A stretch of DNA of 46,134 nt from Nitrososphaerota archaeon (GCA_016126025.1 JAEFDA010000077.1:1-46134); one strand, 5' to 3'. Shown: positions 24,828 to 33,370, counted from the first letter of the stretch. Notes: generated from the letters alone by a model not told the origin. Program-made: numbers and translations.

Positions 24828-25403
24828 ATGGTACTGAACCGTCTTCGGGAGAGGCTGTCCCCCCTGCTGGAGCGTGTGGGGCGGGCGTTTGCGGCCACGG
24901 GTCTCTCGGCCAACTTTTGGACGGGCGTGGGGCTGGCGGTCGCCTTCGCGGCGGCCATAGTGTACGGCAGCTTCTTGGAGTACGCGTATATCCTGGGCGG
25001 CATACTACTCCTGGTCTCCGGCTTCTTTGACATGGTGGACGGCCAGGTGGCCCGCGCCACCGGCAGGTCATCCAAACGCGGGGCGTTCCTGGACTCTATG
25101 TTCGACAAGATAGCGGAGGTGGCCATCTTTGCTGGACTGGCCTCGGGTGGTCTAGTGGCCCCCGAGATAGCCCTGCTGGGGATTGGGATGTCGCTCTTGG
25201 TGAGCTACGCGCGGGCCAAGGCCGATGCCCTGAACATCCAGATACGGGGGGTCGGCGTGGGCGAGAGGGCCGAGCGGCTGCTCATCATAGCCATAGTGGG
25301 CATGATACCGGGCATGATGCCCTTTGCGGTGCTGGCAGTGGTGGTCATATCGGCCATAACGGTGGCGCAGCGCATGCGGTACGTGTACGGGCGGCTGGAC
25401 TAG
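24828..25403 (+). CDS. CDP-alcohol phosphatidyltransferase (probable archaetidylinositol phosphate synthase)
   Basis: 191 residues, integral membrane enzyme with about six helices. The family signature D-G-x2-A-R-x8-G-x3-D-x3-D is complete: MVDGQVARATGRSSKRG followed by AFLDSMFDK. It swaps the CMP of CDP-archaeol for an alcohol phosphate; short archaeal members with an actinobacterial PIP-synthase-like form use inositol-1-phosphate, and the inositol-phosphate synthase gene of this window makes that substrate (inference). ATG 24828 lies 4 nt after the agmatinase stop, so it is the third gene of the thrS operon. Confidence 0.87.
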   Translation: MVLNRLRERLSPLLERVGRAFAATGLSANFWTGVGLAVAFAAAIVYGSFLEYAYILGGILLLVSGFFDMVDGQVARATGRSSKRGAFLDSMFDKIAEVAIFAGLASGGLVAPEIALLGIGMSLLVSYARAKADALNIQIRGVGVGERAERLLIIAIVGMIPGMMPFAVLAVVVISAITVAQRMRYVYGRLD

Positions 25404-25481
25404 GACCGCATCCCCGCAAGGCCACGCGCGTAGTGTAACAGTGCTTCACAGGGCGCATCCGCCGATATAACGGGCCGCCGC

Positions 25482-25769
25482 CTACCGAAGGCGGCCGCGC
25501 TTGCGGCGGTTGTCGGCAGAGCGTATCTTGAGGATCTTGAAGTGGATGGCGCAGGATATGCAGTACCATTTGAGAACCGTGGGAGCCGCTATGTATGCGC
25601 CTTGGGAACGGAGCTCCTTGGCCAAGGTGTGCTCCACCAGATTCAGCCTGGAGGTCACCTTCTTGGCCTTGTCCTTGGGTACGGTCTGCCCGCAGTTGGT
25701 GCACTGCACCACGCCGGTGGAGCCCTTACCGCCCTTGGTGCGGCCCCGGCTTGCGCGTTTCAGTGGCAT
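25482..25769 (-). CDS. rps26e: Ribosomal protein S26e
   Basis: 95 residues. Two zinc Cys pairs, VQCTNCGQTVP and YCISCAIHFKI, with basic N-terminus (PLKRASRGRTKGGKGST) and basic C-terminus (RSADNRRKRGR), all standard for S26e of the small subunit. S26e is present in eukaryotes and in Cren/Thaumarchaeota but not Euryarchaeota, which helps place the organism. A TATA element (minus strand ACATATAAGG, near 25790-25799) is about 27 nt from ATG 25769, so the mRNA is leaderless and the GGAGGG in between is not used as a ribosome site. Confidence 0.93.
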   Translation of the reverse strand: MPLKRASRGRTKGGKGSTGVVQCTNCGQTVPKDKAKKVTSRLNLVEHTLAKELRSQGAYIAAPTVLKWYCISCAIHFKILKIRSADNRRKRGRLR

Positions 25770-26031
25770 GGCACTCCCTCCACACTCCTCCTTATATGTT
25801 AATTAGTCCGGCGGCGGCCTTGCCGTGCGTCGGGCACCATGATCCACACCCAAGCCGCCGCGAACCCTCCTGCGCGGCGGCCCCGCAGGCGCGGCCAAGC
25901 GACCGAACATCCAAAATCCACAAGCCTTGTATCCATGCCACGCCAGCCAGACTGCCTGGCGCCATATGGCGCAGACAGGCAACTCATACCAATCATTGCT
26001 GCGCCGCGCCGGAGCCGGCCCCACAGGTAAA

Positions 26032-26040
26032 CTTAAATAC
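26032..26040 (+). promoter_or_regulatory. TATA box of a 34-codon gene
   Basis: CTTAAATAC centred 26 nt before ATG 26062, the canonical leaderless spacing. Confidence 0.65.
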
Positions 26041-26061
26041 AAACGGTTACCCGTGCACACC

Positions 26062-26166
26062 ATGTCAGACGTAACAGATGGATGGCCCGTATGGATACCC
26101 TTGATTGTGGGCTTGGCGCCCGGCTTGGTGTATTGGCTGGCGATCACCGCCCGAAGGTCAAAGTAG
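26062..26166 (+). CDS. 34-residue single-pass membrane peptide
   Basis: Starts at ATG 26062, ends TAG 26166. After seven polar residues (MSDVTDG) comes one hydrophobic helix (WPVWIPLIVGLAPGLVYWLA) and a basic end (RRSK), the layout of an N-out/C-in single-pass peptide by the positive-inside rule. A good TATA box lies at the expected distance. Small membrane subunits of respiratory complexes in thaumarchaea look like this, but no specific family is recognised. Confidence 0.65.
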   Translation: MSDVTDGWPVWIPLIVGLAPGLVYWLAITARRSK

Positions 26167-26292
26167 TTCGGGGTGGATTTTTTCTTATTTGAGGAGCGGG
26201 GATCAACCCTTGCCTTGTCTGATCTCTGCGACTCCAGAATGACGGATCCGGTCGATTTCAATTAATATATGGCCCCCGGTCTCCTCCGCACT

Positions 26293-26961
26293 GTGGCTCC
26301 CGAGTCATACTACTTTGGGTATGCGTTCTACAAGGTGGACCCCAAGTGGAGGTGGCTGGCCGACATGGGCAAGTCCGAGTCCGCCAACGAAGTGAAGCAG
26401 GTGCTGGAGCAGACCGGAGTCCGGTTTAGGACGTACTCCACGCTGGGGCTGCGCGCCGAGGCCGATTTTATGGTGTGGGTCGGCTCCCCAAACATATCGG
26501 ACATACAGAAGGTGACATCCCGGCTCTACTCCACCGTATTCGGCAAGTACATCACGCCCTCACTCAACTACGTATCCCGCACTCGGCCGTCGGTATACTC
26601 CACCGGAGAGAGGACGCCCTCGTTTCTGACCGACGATACCCCCAAGAGATATGCGGTGGTGTACCCGTTCACCAAGACCCGCGAGTGGTACCTGCTTCCC
26701 GAGGAGCGGAAGCGCCAGATGATGGACGAGCACATAGCCGTCAGCCGCCGCCATCCCGGTATATTGCTGAACACCACCTACTCGTTCGGGCTGGACGACC
26801 ACGATTTCATGCTGGCCTTCGAGACCGACGATCTGGCCGACTTTCAAGATCTTATAATGGAGCTGCGCGCCACCGGCGTCTCGGCATACGTAAAGTCGGA
26901 CACGCCCATGATGGTATGCGTCAAAAGGGATATTATTCCCATGATTGCCAGCCTGGGCTGA
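26293..26961 (+). CDS. Chlorite-dismutase-like / HemQ-family heme protein
   Basis: 222 residues from GTG 26293, two ferredoxin-like repeats of the Cld/HemQ superfamily. Recognisable pieces are SYYFGYAFYKVDPKWRWL, FMVWVGSPNISDIQKVTS, RPFTKTREWYLL-like (YPFTKTREWYLLPEERK) and NTTYSFGLDDHDFMLAFETD, the last being the conserved C-terminal strand-turn. Members either dismutate chlorite (need a distal Arg) or act as coproheme decarboxylases in heme synthesis. The organism makes tetrapyrroles (hemA here), so a heme biosynthetic role is plausible but inferred. Although an ATG exists at 26269, it overlaps the TATA element AATTAATATAT; GTG 26293 fits leaderless spacing. First gene of a three-gene operon. 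Confidence 0.88.
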   Translation: MAPESYYFGYAFYKVDPKWRWLADMGKSESANEVKQVLEQTGVRFRTYSTLGLRAEADFMVWVGSPNISDIQKVTSRLYSTVFGKYITPSLNYVSRTRPSVYSTGERTPSFLTDDTPKRYAVVYPFTKTREWYLLPEERKRQMMDEHIAVSRRHPGILLNTTYSFGLDDHDFMLAFETDDLADFQDLIMELRATGVSAYVKSDTPMMVCVKRDIIPMIASLG

Positions 26962-26963
26962 AC

Positions 26964-27503
26964 ATGGCGGTTATGCTCAAGGAGTGGTCCTCGGTGGTGG
27001 GCGCTTTGGAGTCCGGCGAGCAGAGCGTCCTGCTACGGAAGGGCGGCATACTGGAGACCGCTTCGGGGTTCCGCATCGAGGCGCGGCGCTTCTGGCTATA
27101 TCCCACCTGGGAGCACCAGACTCCCGGCAACGTCCGGGAGGAATTCCGGCGGCACCTGGAGCGGGAGCGGCCTCCGCGCGGTACCAATACCATAACATCA
27201 TACGCCGAGATTGCGGAGGAGGCCGACGTAGAATCGGCCGACGCCGTACGGAGCTTGGAGCCGTTCCACATATGGAGCCGGGAGTACGTGGAGGCGCGGC
27301 GGAACTGGGAACCTCAGAGGCCGCTCAAGGCCGTCCTCCTGAGAGTGTTCCGTACACCCCCCACGTCCATACCCGTGCTGGCGGAGTACTCGGGATGCAA
27401 GTCATGGCTGGATCTGGACCGGGAGGCCGGTGGGGGCAGGCCGGTGCTGGACGACGCCCGGGCAGCCGACGTCACAGAGCGGTTCAGGAGTATCACATCA
27501 TGA
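26964..27503 (+). CDS. DUF1802-family protein
   Basis: 179 residues. The string MLKEWSSVVGALESGEQSVL followed by LLRKGGILE and FWLYPTWEHQTP is the hallmark of DUF1802 proteins, whose function is unknown. The fold is mixed alpha/beta without membrane segments. The gene starts 2 nt after the chlorite-dismutase-like stop and overlaps the aldo/keto reductase start by ATGA, so all three are translated from one mRNA, giving the first functional hint: a link to heme or redox chemistry (inference). Confidence 0.85.
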   Translation: MAVMLKEWSSVVGALESGEQSVLLRKGGILETASGFRIEARRFWLYPTWEHQTPGNVREEFRRHLERERPPRGTNTITSYAEIAEEADVESADAVRSLEPFHIWSREYVEARRNWEPQRPLKAVLLRVFRTPPTSIPVLAEYSGCKSWLDLDREAGGGRPVLDDARAADVTERFRSITS

Positions 27504-28492
27504 AATACCGCCGGCTGGGCAGGAGTGGTATAAGGGTCTCGGAGATCGGGTTCGGGGCATGGACCATAGCCCTGGATTGGTGGGGCAGGCGTATAGACGA
27601 GGAGGAGGCCGTAAGGATGCTCAGGCGGGCGTACGACGTTGGCATCACCCTGTTCGAGACGGCCGACATGTATGGGAAGGGCAAGAGCGAGAGGCTCATA
27701 GGCAAGGCGCTGGGTGGCGTCCGGGACGACATAGTGATATCCACCAAATACGGGTACGACTATTCCAGTGTGGAGCAAGTGGGCCACGCCGAGCTCCCCC
27801 AGCGCTTTGATCCCCGGTTTACCCAGAGGGCGCTGGAGATGTCGCTGGAGAGGCTGGGAACGGACCGTGTGGACGTATATGGCCTGCACAACCCCAAGAT
27901 GCGCCACATCCGCGACGAGGAGTCCTTCGGGTTCCTGAACGGCCTCATACGCGAGGGAAAGGTGGGAGCCCTACAGGTTGCCCTGGGCCCGGCCATAGGC
28001 TGGCTGGACGAGGGGCTGGAGGCCATGTCCCGGGACGGCGTCACCGCCGTGCAGACCGTCTACAACATACTGGAGCAGACGCCCGGCAACGCCCTGATGG
28101 AGAGGGCCGCCGAGAGGGACGTATCCGTATTGGTGCGCGTGCCGGATGCCTCGGGCATACTGACCGGCAAGATCACCGCCGACACCAAGATACCCAAGAA
28201 TGATCACCGCCGGGACCGCAAGGCCGAGTGGCGCGCAGAAGCCCTCAAGAAGGTGGAGCAGTTGCGCCCCATAGCGGAGAGGAACGGCCTCAGTATGTCG
28301 GAGCTGGCCATCAAGTTCATACTCTCCCAAAGGGCGGTGGGCTCGGTGGTTCCCACCGTGGTAGACACACACGAGATCGAATCATTCGCGCAGATGTCCG
28401 ACGACCGCGCCCTGCCGGCCTCCGACATAGACGAGATACTGGAGATATACTCGTCGTGGCCCCCGTACAAGCTAAAGTCATCGGCGGCCTGA
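27500..28492 (+). CDS. Aldo/keto reductase
   Basis: 330 residues, NADPH-dependent (beta/alpha)8 barrel. Catalytic tetrad is visible: Asp and Tyr in LFETADMYGKGKSE, Lys in VISTKYGYD, His in YGLHNPK. The YSSWPPYKL end and LSMSELAIKFILSQRAVGSV match the AKR11/YajO-like group. Its substrate is an unknown aldehyde or ketone. Start ATG 27500 overlaps the DUF1802 stop by 4 nt. Confidence 0.92.
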   Translation: MKYRRLGRSGIRVSEIGFGAWTIALDWWGRRIDEEEAVRMLRRAYDVGITLFETADMYGKGKSERLIGKALGGVRDDIVISTKYGYDYSSVEQVGHAELPQRFDPRFTQRALEMSLERLGTDRVDVYGLHNPKMRHIRDEESFGFLNGLIREGKVGALQVALGPAIGWLDEGLEAMSRDGVTAVQTVYNILEQTPGNALMERAAERDVSVLVRVPDASGILTGKITADTKIPKNDHRRDRKAEWRAEALKKVEQLRPIAERNGLSMSELAIKFILSQRAVGSVVPTVVDTHEIESFAQMSDDRALPASDIDEILEIYSSWPPYKLKSSAA

Positions 28493-28919
28493 CTGCACTA
28501 TTCTGCAGGAATGGCCGGCGATGCCCATACCACACACGGGTTTCCGCCATCAAATGCCGGGCGGATGCGGTCCGGCGCCGCCGTCCCGGTGCGGTACCGA
28601 CATAGCCGCAAGGCGGGTCGTCGCGCCGCCGACCGATCCCGACGGCGCTGCAGCATGCGGCGGCCCGCTGCCGACAGACCATACTTCCACGATGTTCGAG
28701 ATACACAAAGCCAGTAGGATGTTCGATCCAATTCAGTATATGAACGAGATGCGGGTTGACAGCAAGGCACGCCGCAACCACGCCGCACGTAGGACCCGGC
28801 ATAGGTGGCACCAGTCCACGGCGGTGCGCCCATCCGCATGTGCTCAGAGAGCGGTAGGCGGGGATCTCATCTGCTGCGGGAAGGATCTAAGCACATGCGC
28901 CTCTACAACCAACTATCCA

Positions 28920-28934
28920 AAAAAAATATATAAT
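28920..28934 (+). promoter_or_regulatory. Strong TATA-like element without a downstream gene
   Basis: An AAAAAAATATATAAT run, the most AT-rich stretch around, predicts a transcript starting near 28954 on the plus strand, running into the hairpin at 28980-29017 and then antisense to the end of the DUF3800 gene. It may equally be an AT-rich remnant. Confidence 0.35.
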
Positions 28935-28979
28935 TCAACATTGTATGGTATGACAAGAGTCTGCCATTGCGCAGCTCTA

Positions 28980-29017
28980 GGGAAGCAGTTTTCCGCAACT
29001 GTGCGGACCTGCTTCCC
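28980..29017. terminator. Large two-part hairpin 4 nt after the DUF3800 stop
   Basis: Outer perfect 9-bp stem GGGAAGCAG / CTGCTTCCC encloses an inner perfect 6-bp stem TCCGCA / TGCGGA with a 4-nt loop. Position directly behind the DUF3800 stop (29022) suggests a terminator or mRNA-stabilising structure; no T-run follows on the minus strand. Confidence 0.55.
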
Positions 29018-29021
29018 GCCA

Positions 29022-29765
29022 TTAATGTGAGGCTGGAATCTCATTGATGCCAAAGCCATACAACCTGCTGCCAGAACGGTGCATCTTTGGCGCCAACGAT
29101 TTAAACCATCCCTCGAACCTTGAATCCTTTCTGTAATGCCTGTGTACCACATACGCAATCATGTCTGCCAGCTGAATCAGGTTCCACCTATGCGATTCCA
29201 CAAATATTGGATTCTCAATAACGCGGCGAGTGCCTAGCCTGCCACCCCTCCTTCTCACCTCAGCCATTATAATGTCCTTGATCTCCGCCTCGGGAGTCTT
29301 CTGGCTCGAATCTATGAAGAACAGCCCATCGTCTGCATGCAGCGAGTTCTGCTTCAAAAAGTCCTCAAACCGAACTGTGAGTCGCCGCCAAGAAGATTTC
29401 ATAACCGTTGAAGAACGCCTTTGCTCTAGCGTGTCCTTGAAGATGACTACGCTGACAATGGTGATCGCTGATTCGCAAGCGGCATCTACGACCTTAGAAA
29501 AGATCTCCTCCTTCTTTGCAAGGTTTAGTCCCAACTCTGCCTTGGCAAAAAATTCTTTGCTGTGCCAAATTTCTTGCGCATGCAGCTCCCATTTGTCTGG
29601 TCTAAGCCTAGGAAACAGATCCCGCTTTACATCAGCAAGTCTCTTTTCGACGGATCTCCAGTCTCTCTCATGAACCAGCACTCCACTCAAGATATACAGG
29701 CCGTTGTCATGAATATTGCGCCTTATTTTCGTCTGGCCAGAGCTATCCACATACAGGAAATACAT
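29022..29765 (-). CDS. DUF3800 domain protein, probable accessory gene
   Basis: 247 residues. DUF3800 proteins have an RNase H-like fold and often travel with phage, plasmids or defence islands. Motifs seen: YFLYVDSSGQTKIRR (N-terminal Asp strand), LFFIDSSQKTPEAEI (second acidic strand) and LIQLADMIAYVVHRHYRK (C-terminal QLAD helix with conserved Asp). GC content is clearly lower than in the flanking core genes and the gene is followed by a large hairpin, both pointing to transfer. A TATA box (minus-strand TTTTTATTTG near 29783-29792) gives a leaderless start at ATG 29765. No partner gene is visible. Confidence 0.85.
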   Translation of the reverse strand: MYFLYVDSSGQTKIRRNIHDNGLYILSGVLVHERDWRSVEKRLADVKRDLFPRLRPDKWELHAQEIWHSKEFFAKAELGLNLAKKEEIFSKVVDAACESAITIVSVVIFKDTLEQRRSSTVMKSSWRRLTVRFEDFLKQNSLHADDGLFFIDSSQKTPEAEIKDIIMAEVRRRGGRLGTRRVIENPIFVESHRWNLIQLADMIAYVVHRHYRKDSRFEGWFKSLAPKMHRSGSRLYGFGINEIPASH

Positions 29766-30407
29766 AGTAGTACTACGCAGCGAACAAATAAAAATCAGCG
29801 CGCCGGGTTGCATGAGGTCGCTTCGGACGCGTTCAGTTCCGCTTGTAGTTGGGCGCCATCCGCCGCATCAGCGCCTCACGAACCGACCACGATCTACTCC
29901 GCAGAGCGGGTGAGGTATGACCCAATTGCCTCAGCACGCAGCGATTCACTAAATTGATCCTATATTTCTAGAATTTCAAAGTGCGTCAACGGCTCGCCGG
30001 TACACTGGAATTGGATGCCATGTTGGAAATCCTGCAGCCATCCACATGCTGCAGTGAGTAGGCATATGAGCGCATGCCCTATCTGGAATGAGCGCGACTG
30101 GCTGTCTGGACTGCCCAGACAATGCTCAACATGATGGTCTGCACAAGGGGGTAGTTGCATTGCTGCGGATCATTCCGGACTCTAGATGTCCCGACCATCA
30201 GGGCCCGGACGGGGCGCGGATGGCGGGCGGAGTACAACAGTAGCTAGTCGTATGGCTCGTGAGAGCCGGATGGTGTTGCGGCACCCTGCAGAACAACCGG
30301 GCCATCCACACCTGCACCGCTCGCCCACTCCGGCAGTCTTGGCTACGAACCCCTGCCGCGCGGCATATCTGCAAGTGATTAAATATCCAAGTCTGGAATG
30401 TGTAAAG
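29766..30407. other. 642-nt region between the DUF3800 gene and the next small gene
   Basis: Low-GC left part holds the DUF3800 promoter. A 66-codon frame on the minus strand (29960-30160) has a hydrophobic patch (ALICLLTAACGWLQDF) but no promoter, start signal or family match, so it is not called. An inverted repeat CTGCAG...CTGCAG-rich patch lies near 30033-30054. Probably a decayed accessory segment. Confidence 0.4.
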
Positions 30408-30623
30408 ATGGACGGGCGCAAGACCGCCGGAATCCTGATCTTTGTGCTGTGCATAGGCGGCTTCTTCACGTACGCGTACCTCCTGATGCTCTCGGAGTGG
30501 AGTCCCATCGTAATGCAGCTCTCCATGCTGATGATCGTGGGAGCCCTGCTGGGTGTGATAGCCTGGATAGGATACACGATGGCCACCACACGGCACTCGC
30601 CGGCGTCCATAACCGACGCGTGA
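30408..30623 (+). CDS. Small two-helix membrane protein
   Basis: 71 residues from ATG 30408, placed 26 nt after the TATA element ATTAAATATCC (30378-30388). Two membrane helices, GILIFVLCIGGFFTYAYLL and IVMQLSMLMIVGALLGVIAW, joined by a short acidic loop (SEWSP), with a short polar C-terminus. It looks like a conserved thaumarchaeal membrane peptide; function unknown. Stops 3 nt before the convergent trm5 stop. Confidence 0.78.
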   Translation: MDGRKTAGILIFVLCIGGFFTYAYLLMLSEWSPIVMQLSMLMIVGALLGVIAWIGYTMATTRHSPASITDA

Positions 30624-30626
30624 GCC

Positions 30627-31460
30627 TCATTTGGATATGCACACATCGGCCACCGTCTGGTAGTATCTGGGTCCGATGGCCCGGACCAGCCGGGTGCACA
30701 GCACCTCGGTCTGGCATGGAATGGCCCCGGCCGCCTCGACGCCGGCCAGGCCGGCGGCATCCCGCTTGCTGTCGGCGTGTATGTGGGAGTAGTAGTGGAT
30801 GGTGCCGCCGTCCCTTGTGGCGCGCACCGCCGCGGCGGCGAACTCGGCGGAGCGCTCGGGCAGCGGCATTATGGTGCGGTCGCACTCACACGGCACCAAA
30901 TCGCGCGACTCCATGGCATCCCCGGTGATGGCCACCACCTCCCCGGCCAGCCTATTGAGCCCCGCGTTCTTGGCGCACAGGGCTGTGGCCTCGGGGTTCA
31001 CATCTATGCTGTATACGGTACAGGGGGTTCGCCTGGCGGCCTGTATCGAGTACGGGCCCGCGCCGCCGAACATGTTCAGCACGATATCGCCGGGCTTCAC
31101 CAGCCCGGCCACCCGAGCCCTCTCGGTGGAGAGGCGCGGCGTGAAGAAGACCCTCTCCACGTCTATCACGAACCGGCAGCCGTTCTCCCTGTACTCGGTT
31201 ACGGTGCCGCCCTCCCCCGCTATCCTCTCCAGGTTCCGGGTGCGATACTCCCCCGAGACGTCCGACACCTGGCAAAACACCCCCCGGACGATCTTGATAT
31301 TGGAGAGCAGCGCCTCGCCGATGTCGTGGCGGCGGTCGTACAGGGGTTCGGGTATCCGTATCACGGCTATGTCCCCCATCTGGTCGAACGCCGAGACGGC
31401 CATTCCCAGCTCGTCGGCGTCCAGCACCCCCGCCAAGGCGCGCCTCAGAAACCGGGCCAT
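30627..31460 (-). CDS. trm5: tRNA (guanine37-N1)-methyltransferase, Trm5 family
   Basis: 277 residues. Class I SAM methyltransferase: VLNMFGGAGPYSIQAA is the SAM loop, YSIDVNPEATALCAKN the acidic ribose loop, and DRTIMPLPERSAEF the catalytic motif equivalent to the N-(L/P)-P of Trm5. The N-terminal FDQMGDIAVIRIPEP and DIGEALLSNIKIV are typical of Trm5/Taw. It methylates G37 next to the anticodon and prevents frameshifting. Its ATG overlaps the ABCE1 stop by one base (TAATG), so it is the second gene of a translation-quality operon. Confidence 0.92.
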   Translation of the reverse strand: MARFLRRALAGVLDADELGMAVSAFDQMGDIAVIRIPEPLYDRRHDIGEALLSNIKIVRGVFCQVSDVSGEYRTRNLERIAGEGGTVTEYRENGCRFVIDVERVFFTPRLSTERARVAGLVKPGDIVLNMFGGAGPYSIQAARRTPCTVYSIDVNPEATALCAKNAGLNRLAGEVVAITGDAMESRDLVPCECDRTIMPLPERSAEFAAAAVRATRDGGTIHYYSHIHADSKRDAAGLAGVEAAGAIPCQTEVLCTRLVRAIGPRYYQTVADVCISK

Positions 31461-33241
31461 TACGAGTAGTAGAACCGGCCCCGGCCCTTCTGCGCCTTGT
31501 CCAGCCGGCTGTCGTACTTGTTCACCCGGGGACGCATGCTCTTCTCGTCCCGGCGGAAGGTGATTCCCAGAGAGCCCAGAAAGCGGTTCATCGCCTCGGG
31601 CTTTGGCAGCGGGGCGGTGGCCCGGCCGGCCCTCCCCGGCTCGCCCTCGAATATGGCCATTCGGTCCGAGACCAAGTCCATAAGCTGCAGGTCGTGGTCT
31701 ATTATGACTGCAGACTTGCCGAACGAGCGGACGAACTTTTGGACGAACTTGGCCACAGCTATGCGGTCTTCCACGTCCAGGAACGCGGAGGGCTCGTCCA
31801 AACAGTACAGGTCCGCCTCCCTCAGCAGCGAGGCGGCCACGGCCACCTTCTGGAGCTCGCCGCCGGAGAGGTTCCGCACCCGCTTGTCGTACAGTCTGGG
31901 AAGCCGGAGAGGGGCGGCTATGCGCTCCTCGCCCTCGCTGCCCGCAATGTCGCCGCCGGCGGCCCGGCCCAGAACGTCGGCCACCCCTGCGTCCGAGTCC
32001 CCCTGCAGGTACTGGGGCTTGTAGGATATCTGCACGTCCGATGACACGCTCCCCGAGTCGGGCTTTTCCACGCCGGCCAGCATCTTCAGGAATGTGGTCT
32101 TGCCCAAGGCGTTGGCTCCCATTATGCCCAGAATCTCACCGCGGCGCACGGCGCCCGGCTCCACATCCAGTGAGAAGCACTCGTACGACTTGGACAGCCG
32201 GTGGTACTCGGCCAGAGTCTTCCCGTGGGTAAAGTCGTCGTCCGACGTCGAGGCGGCGAACGTGAACCCCCTGTCGCGGAACCGGACGTTCTCCTGCGGC
32301 AGGTACCCGTCCAGAAAGACGTTGATTCCCACCTTGGTGGAGAGTATGCCCGAGACTATCCCGTAGGCCGCCGGCTCCCCGTACAGCACCTCGATGTAGT
32401 CGCTCAGAAAGTCCAGCAGGGTGAGGTCGTGCTCTACGACCATCACGCTCCGGCCCATGTCTGCCAGGCCCCGGATTACCCGGGCCACCCCGGCCCTCTG
32501 AAAGACGTCGTTGTACGAGGAGGGCTCATCAAAGAAGTAAAAGTCCGCGTCCCTAGAGGCAGCGGCCGCTATGGACAGCCGCTGCAGCTCTCCCCCGCTC
32601 AGCTCCCCCAGCGGGCGCCCGGCGGCGGCCTCCAAGTCCAGGTCCTGGATCATCTGCCCCGCCACACCCCGCTCGTCGAACCGTTCCAGCAGCTGGTGTC
32701 CCGTTCCCCCGAAGGCGTCGGCCACCCGGTGCACCTGCTGGGGCTTTATGGAGGATCTGATGCGTCCGTCCCGTATCTCCTCAAAGTGCCGTTTCAGCTC
32801 CGTGCCAGCAAAGTGTCTCAATATGCGGTCCCAGTCGGGCCCGGCCTCATAGTCGCCCAGATTGGGGACCGTGCCGCCCGAGAGTATGTTCACCACGGTG
32901 CTCTTGCCCATGCCGTTGCGCCCCAACAGTCCCACCACCTCGCCCTTTCTGGGTGTGGGCAGGCGGTAAAGGCGGAACGAGTTGGGCCCGTACTGGTGGA
33001 TGCGATCGGTCTCCATCTCCGAGGCCAGGTTCACTATGGTGATGGCGTCAAACGGGCAGACCTTTACGCATATGCCGCAGCCGTTGCAGATATCCTCGTC
33101 TATGCGGGCCTTTCTGGAGTCCTGGTCAATGACGATGCAGTCGGCGCCCGACTTGTTCACAGGGCAGTACTTTATGCATTCCAAGCCACACTTCCGCGGC
33201 TGGCACAGGTCCATATCCAGCACTGCTACCCGGTGAGTCAT
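31460..33241 (-). CDS. abce1: Ribosome-recycling ATPase ABCE1 (RNase L inhibitor homologue)
   Basis: 593 residues. N-terminal Fe-S domain with CQPRKCGLECIKYCP and CNGCGICVKVCP (two 4Fe-4S sites), then two ABC domains: Walker A GRNGMGKST and GANALGKTT, signatures LSGGELQRLSIA and LSGGELQKVAVA, Walker B FYFFDEPSSYND and YCLDEPSAFLD; hinge elements and a basic tail (RPRVNKYDSRLDKAQKGRG) complete the family layout. It splits post-termination ribosomes with aRF1/Pelota. ATG 33241 was chosen because the Fe-S domain starts there and a TATA box (minus-strand AGTATAAAG near 33264-33274) is about 29 nt away; the upstream frame is spurious. Confidence 0.97.
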   Translation of the reverse strand: MTHRVAVLDMDLCQPRKCGLECIKYCPVNKSGADCIVIDQDSRKARIDEDICNGCGICVKVCPFDAITIVNLASEMETDRIHQYGPNSFRLYRLPTPRKGEVVGLLGRNGMGKSTVVNILSGGTVPNLGDYEAGPDWDRILRHFAGTELKRHFEEIRDGRIRSSIKPQQVHRVADAFGGTGHQLLERFDERGVAGQMIQDLDLEAAAGRPLGELSGGELQRLSIAAAASRDADFYFFDEPSSYNDVFQRAGVARVIRGLADMGRSVMVVEHDLTLLDFLSDYIEVLYGEPAAYGIVSGILSTKVGINVFLDGYLPQENVRFRDRGFTFAASTSDDDFTHGKTLAEYHRLSKSYECFSLDVEPGAVRRGEILGIMGANALGKTTFLKMLAGVEKPDSGSVSSDVQISYKPQYLQGDSDAGVADVLGRAAGGDIAGSEGEERIAAPLRLPRLYDKRVRNLSGGELQKVAVAASLLREADLYCLDEPSAFLDVEDRIAVAKFVQKFVRSFGKSAVIIDHDLQLMDLVSDRMAIFEGEPGRAGRATAPLPKPEAMNRFLGSLGITFRRDEKSMRPRVNKYDSRLDKAQKGRGRFYYS

Positions 33242-33370
33242 GGCGTATGGCCAACTCTCCGGCTTTATACTGTTTTGTGGCCGTCTGGGCGGTCGCCGGT
33301 TTCTTGCATGCTGGTGCGCCAAGGTCGCCGCACGGCCTCGCCCTTTGGGGGTATGAATTGGCGCCTCTGC

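Larger units (their letters stand above)
28493..29021. other. 529-nt intergenic region, accessory side
   Basis: Mixed composition. The left half is GC-rich with open frames that show no motifs; the right half is AT-rich and contains a very strong plus-strand TATA-like run and a large hairpin (both listed separately). I see no gene. Confidence 0.5.

Noticed and set aside
26215..26250. Possible remnant of a dRS3-like repeat (CCAGAATGACGGATCC)
   Set aside because: Resembles sequence that often flanks such repeats in bacteria, but no ATTCCC/GGGAAT arms are present.
29960..30160. 66-codon minus-strand frame with a hydrophobic patch upstream of the DUF3800 gene
   Set aside because: No TATA box, ribosome site or family pattern; may be a gene remnant but not supportable.
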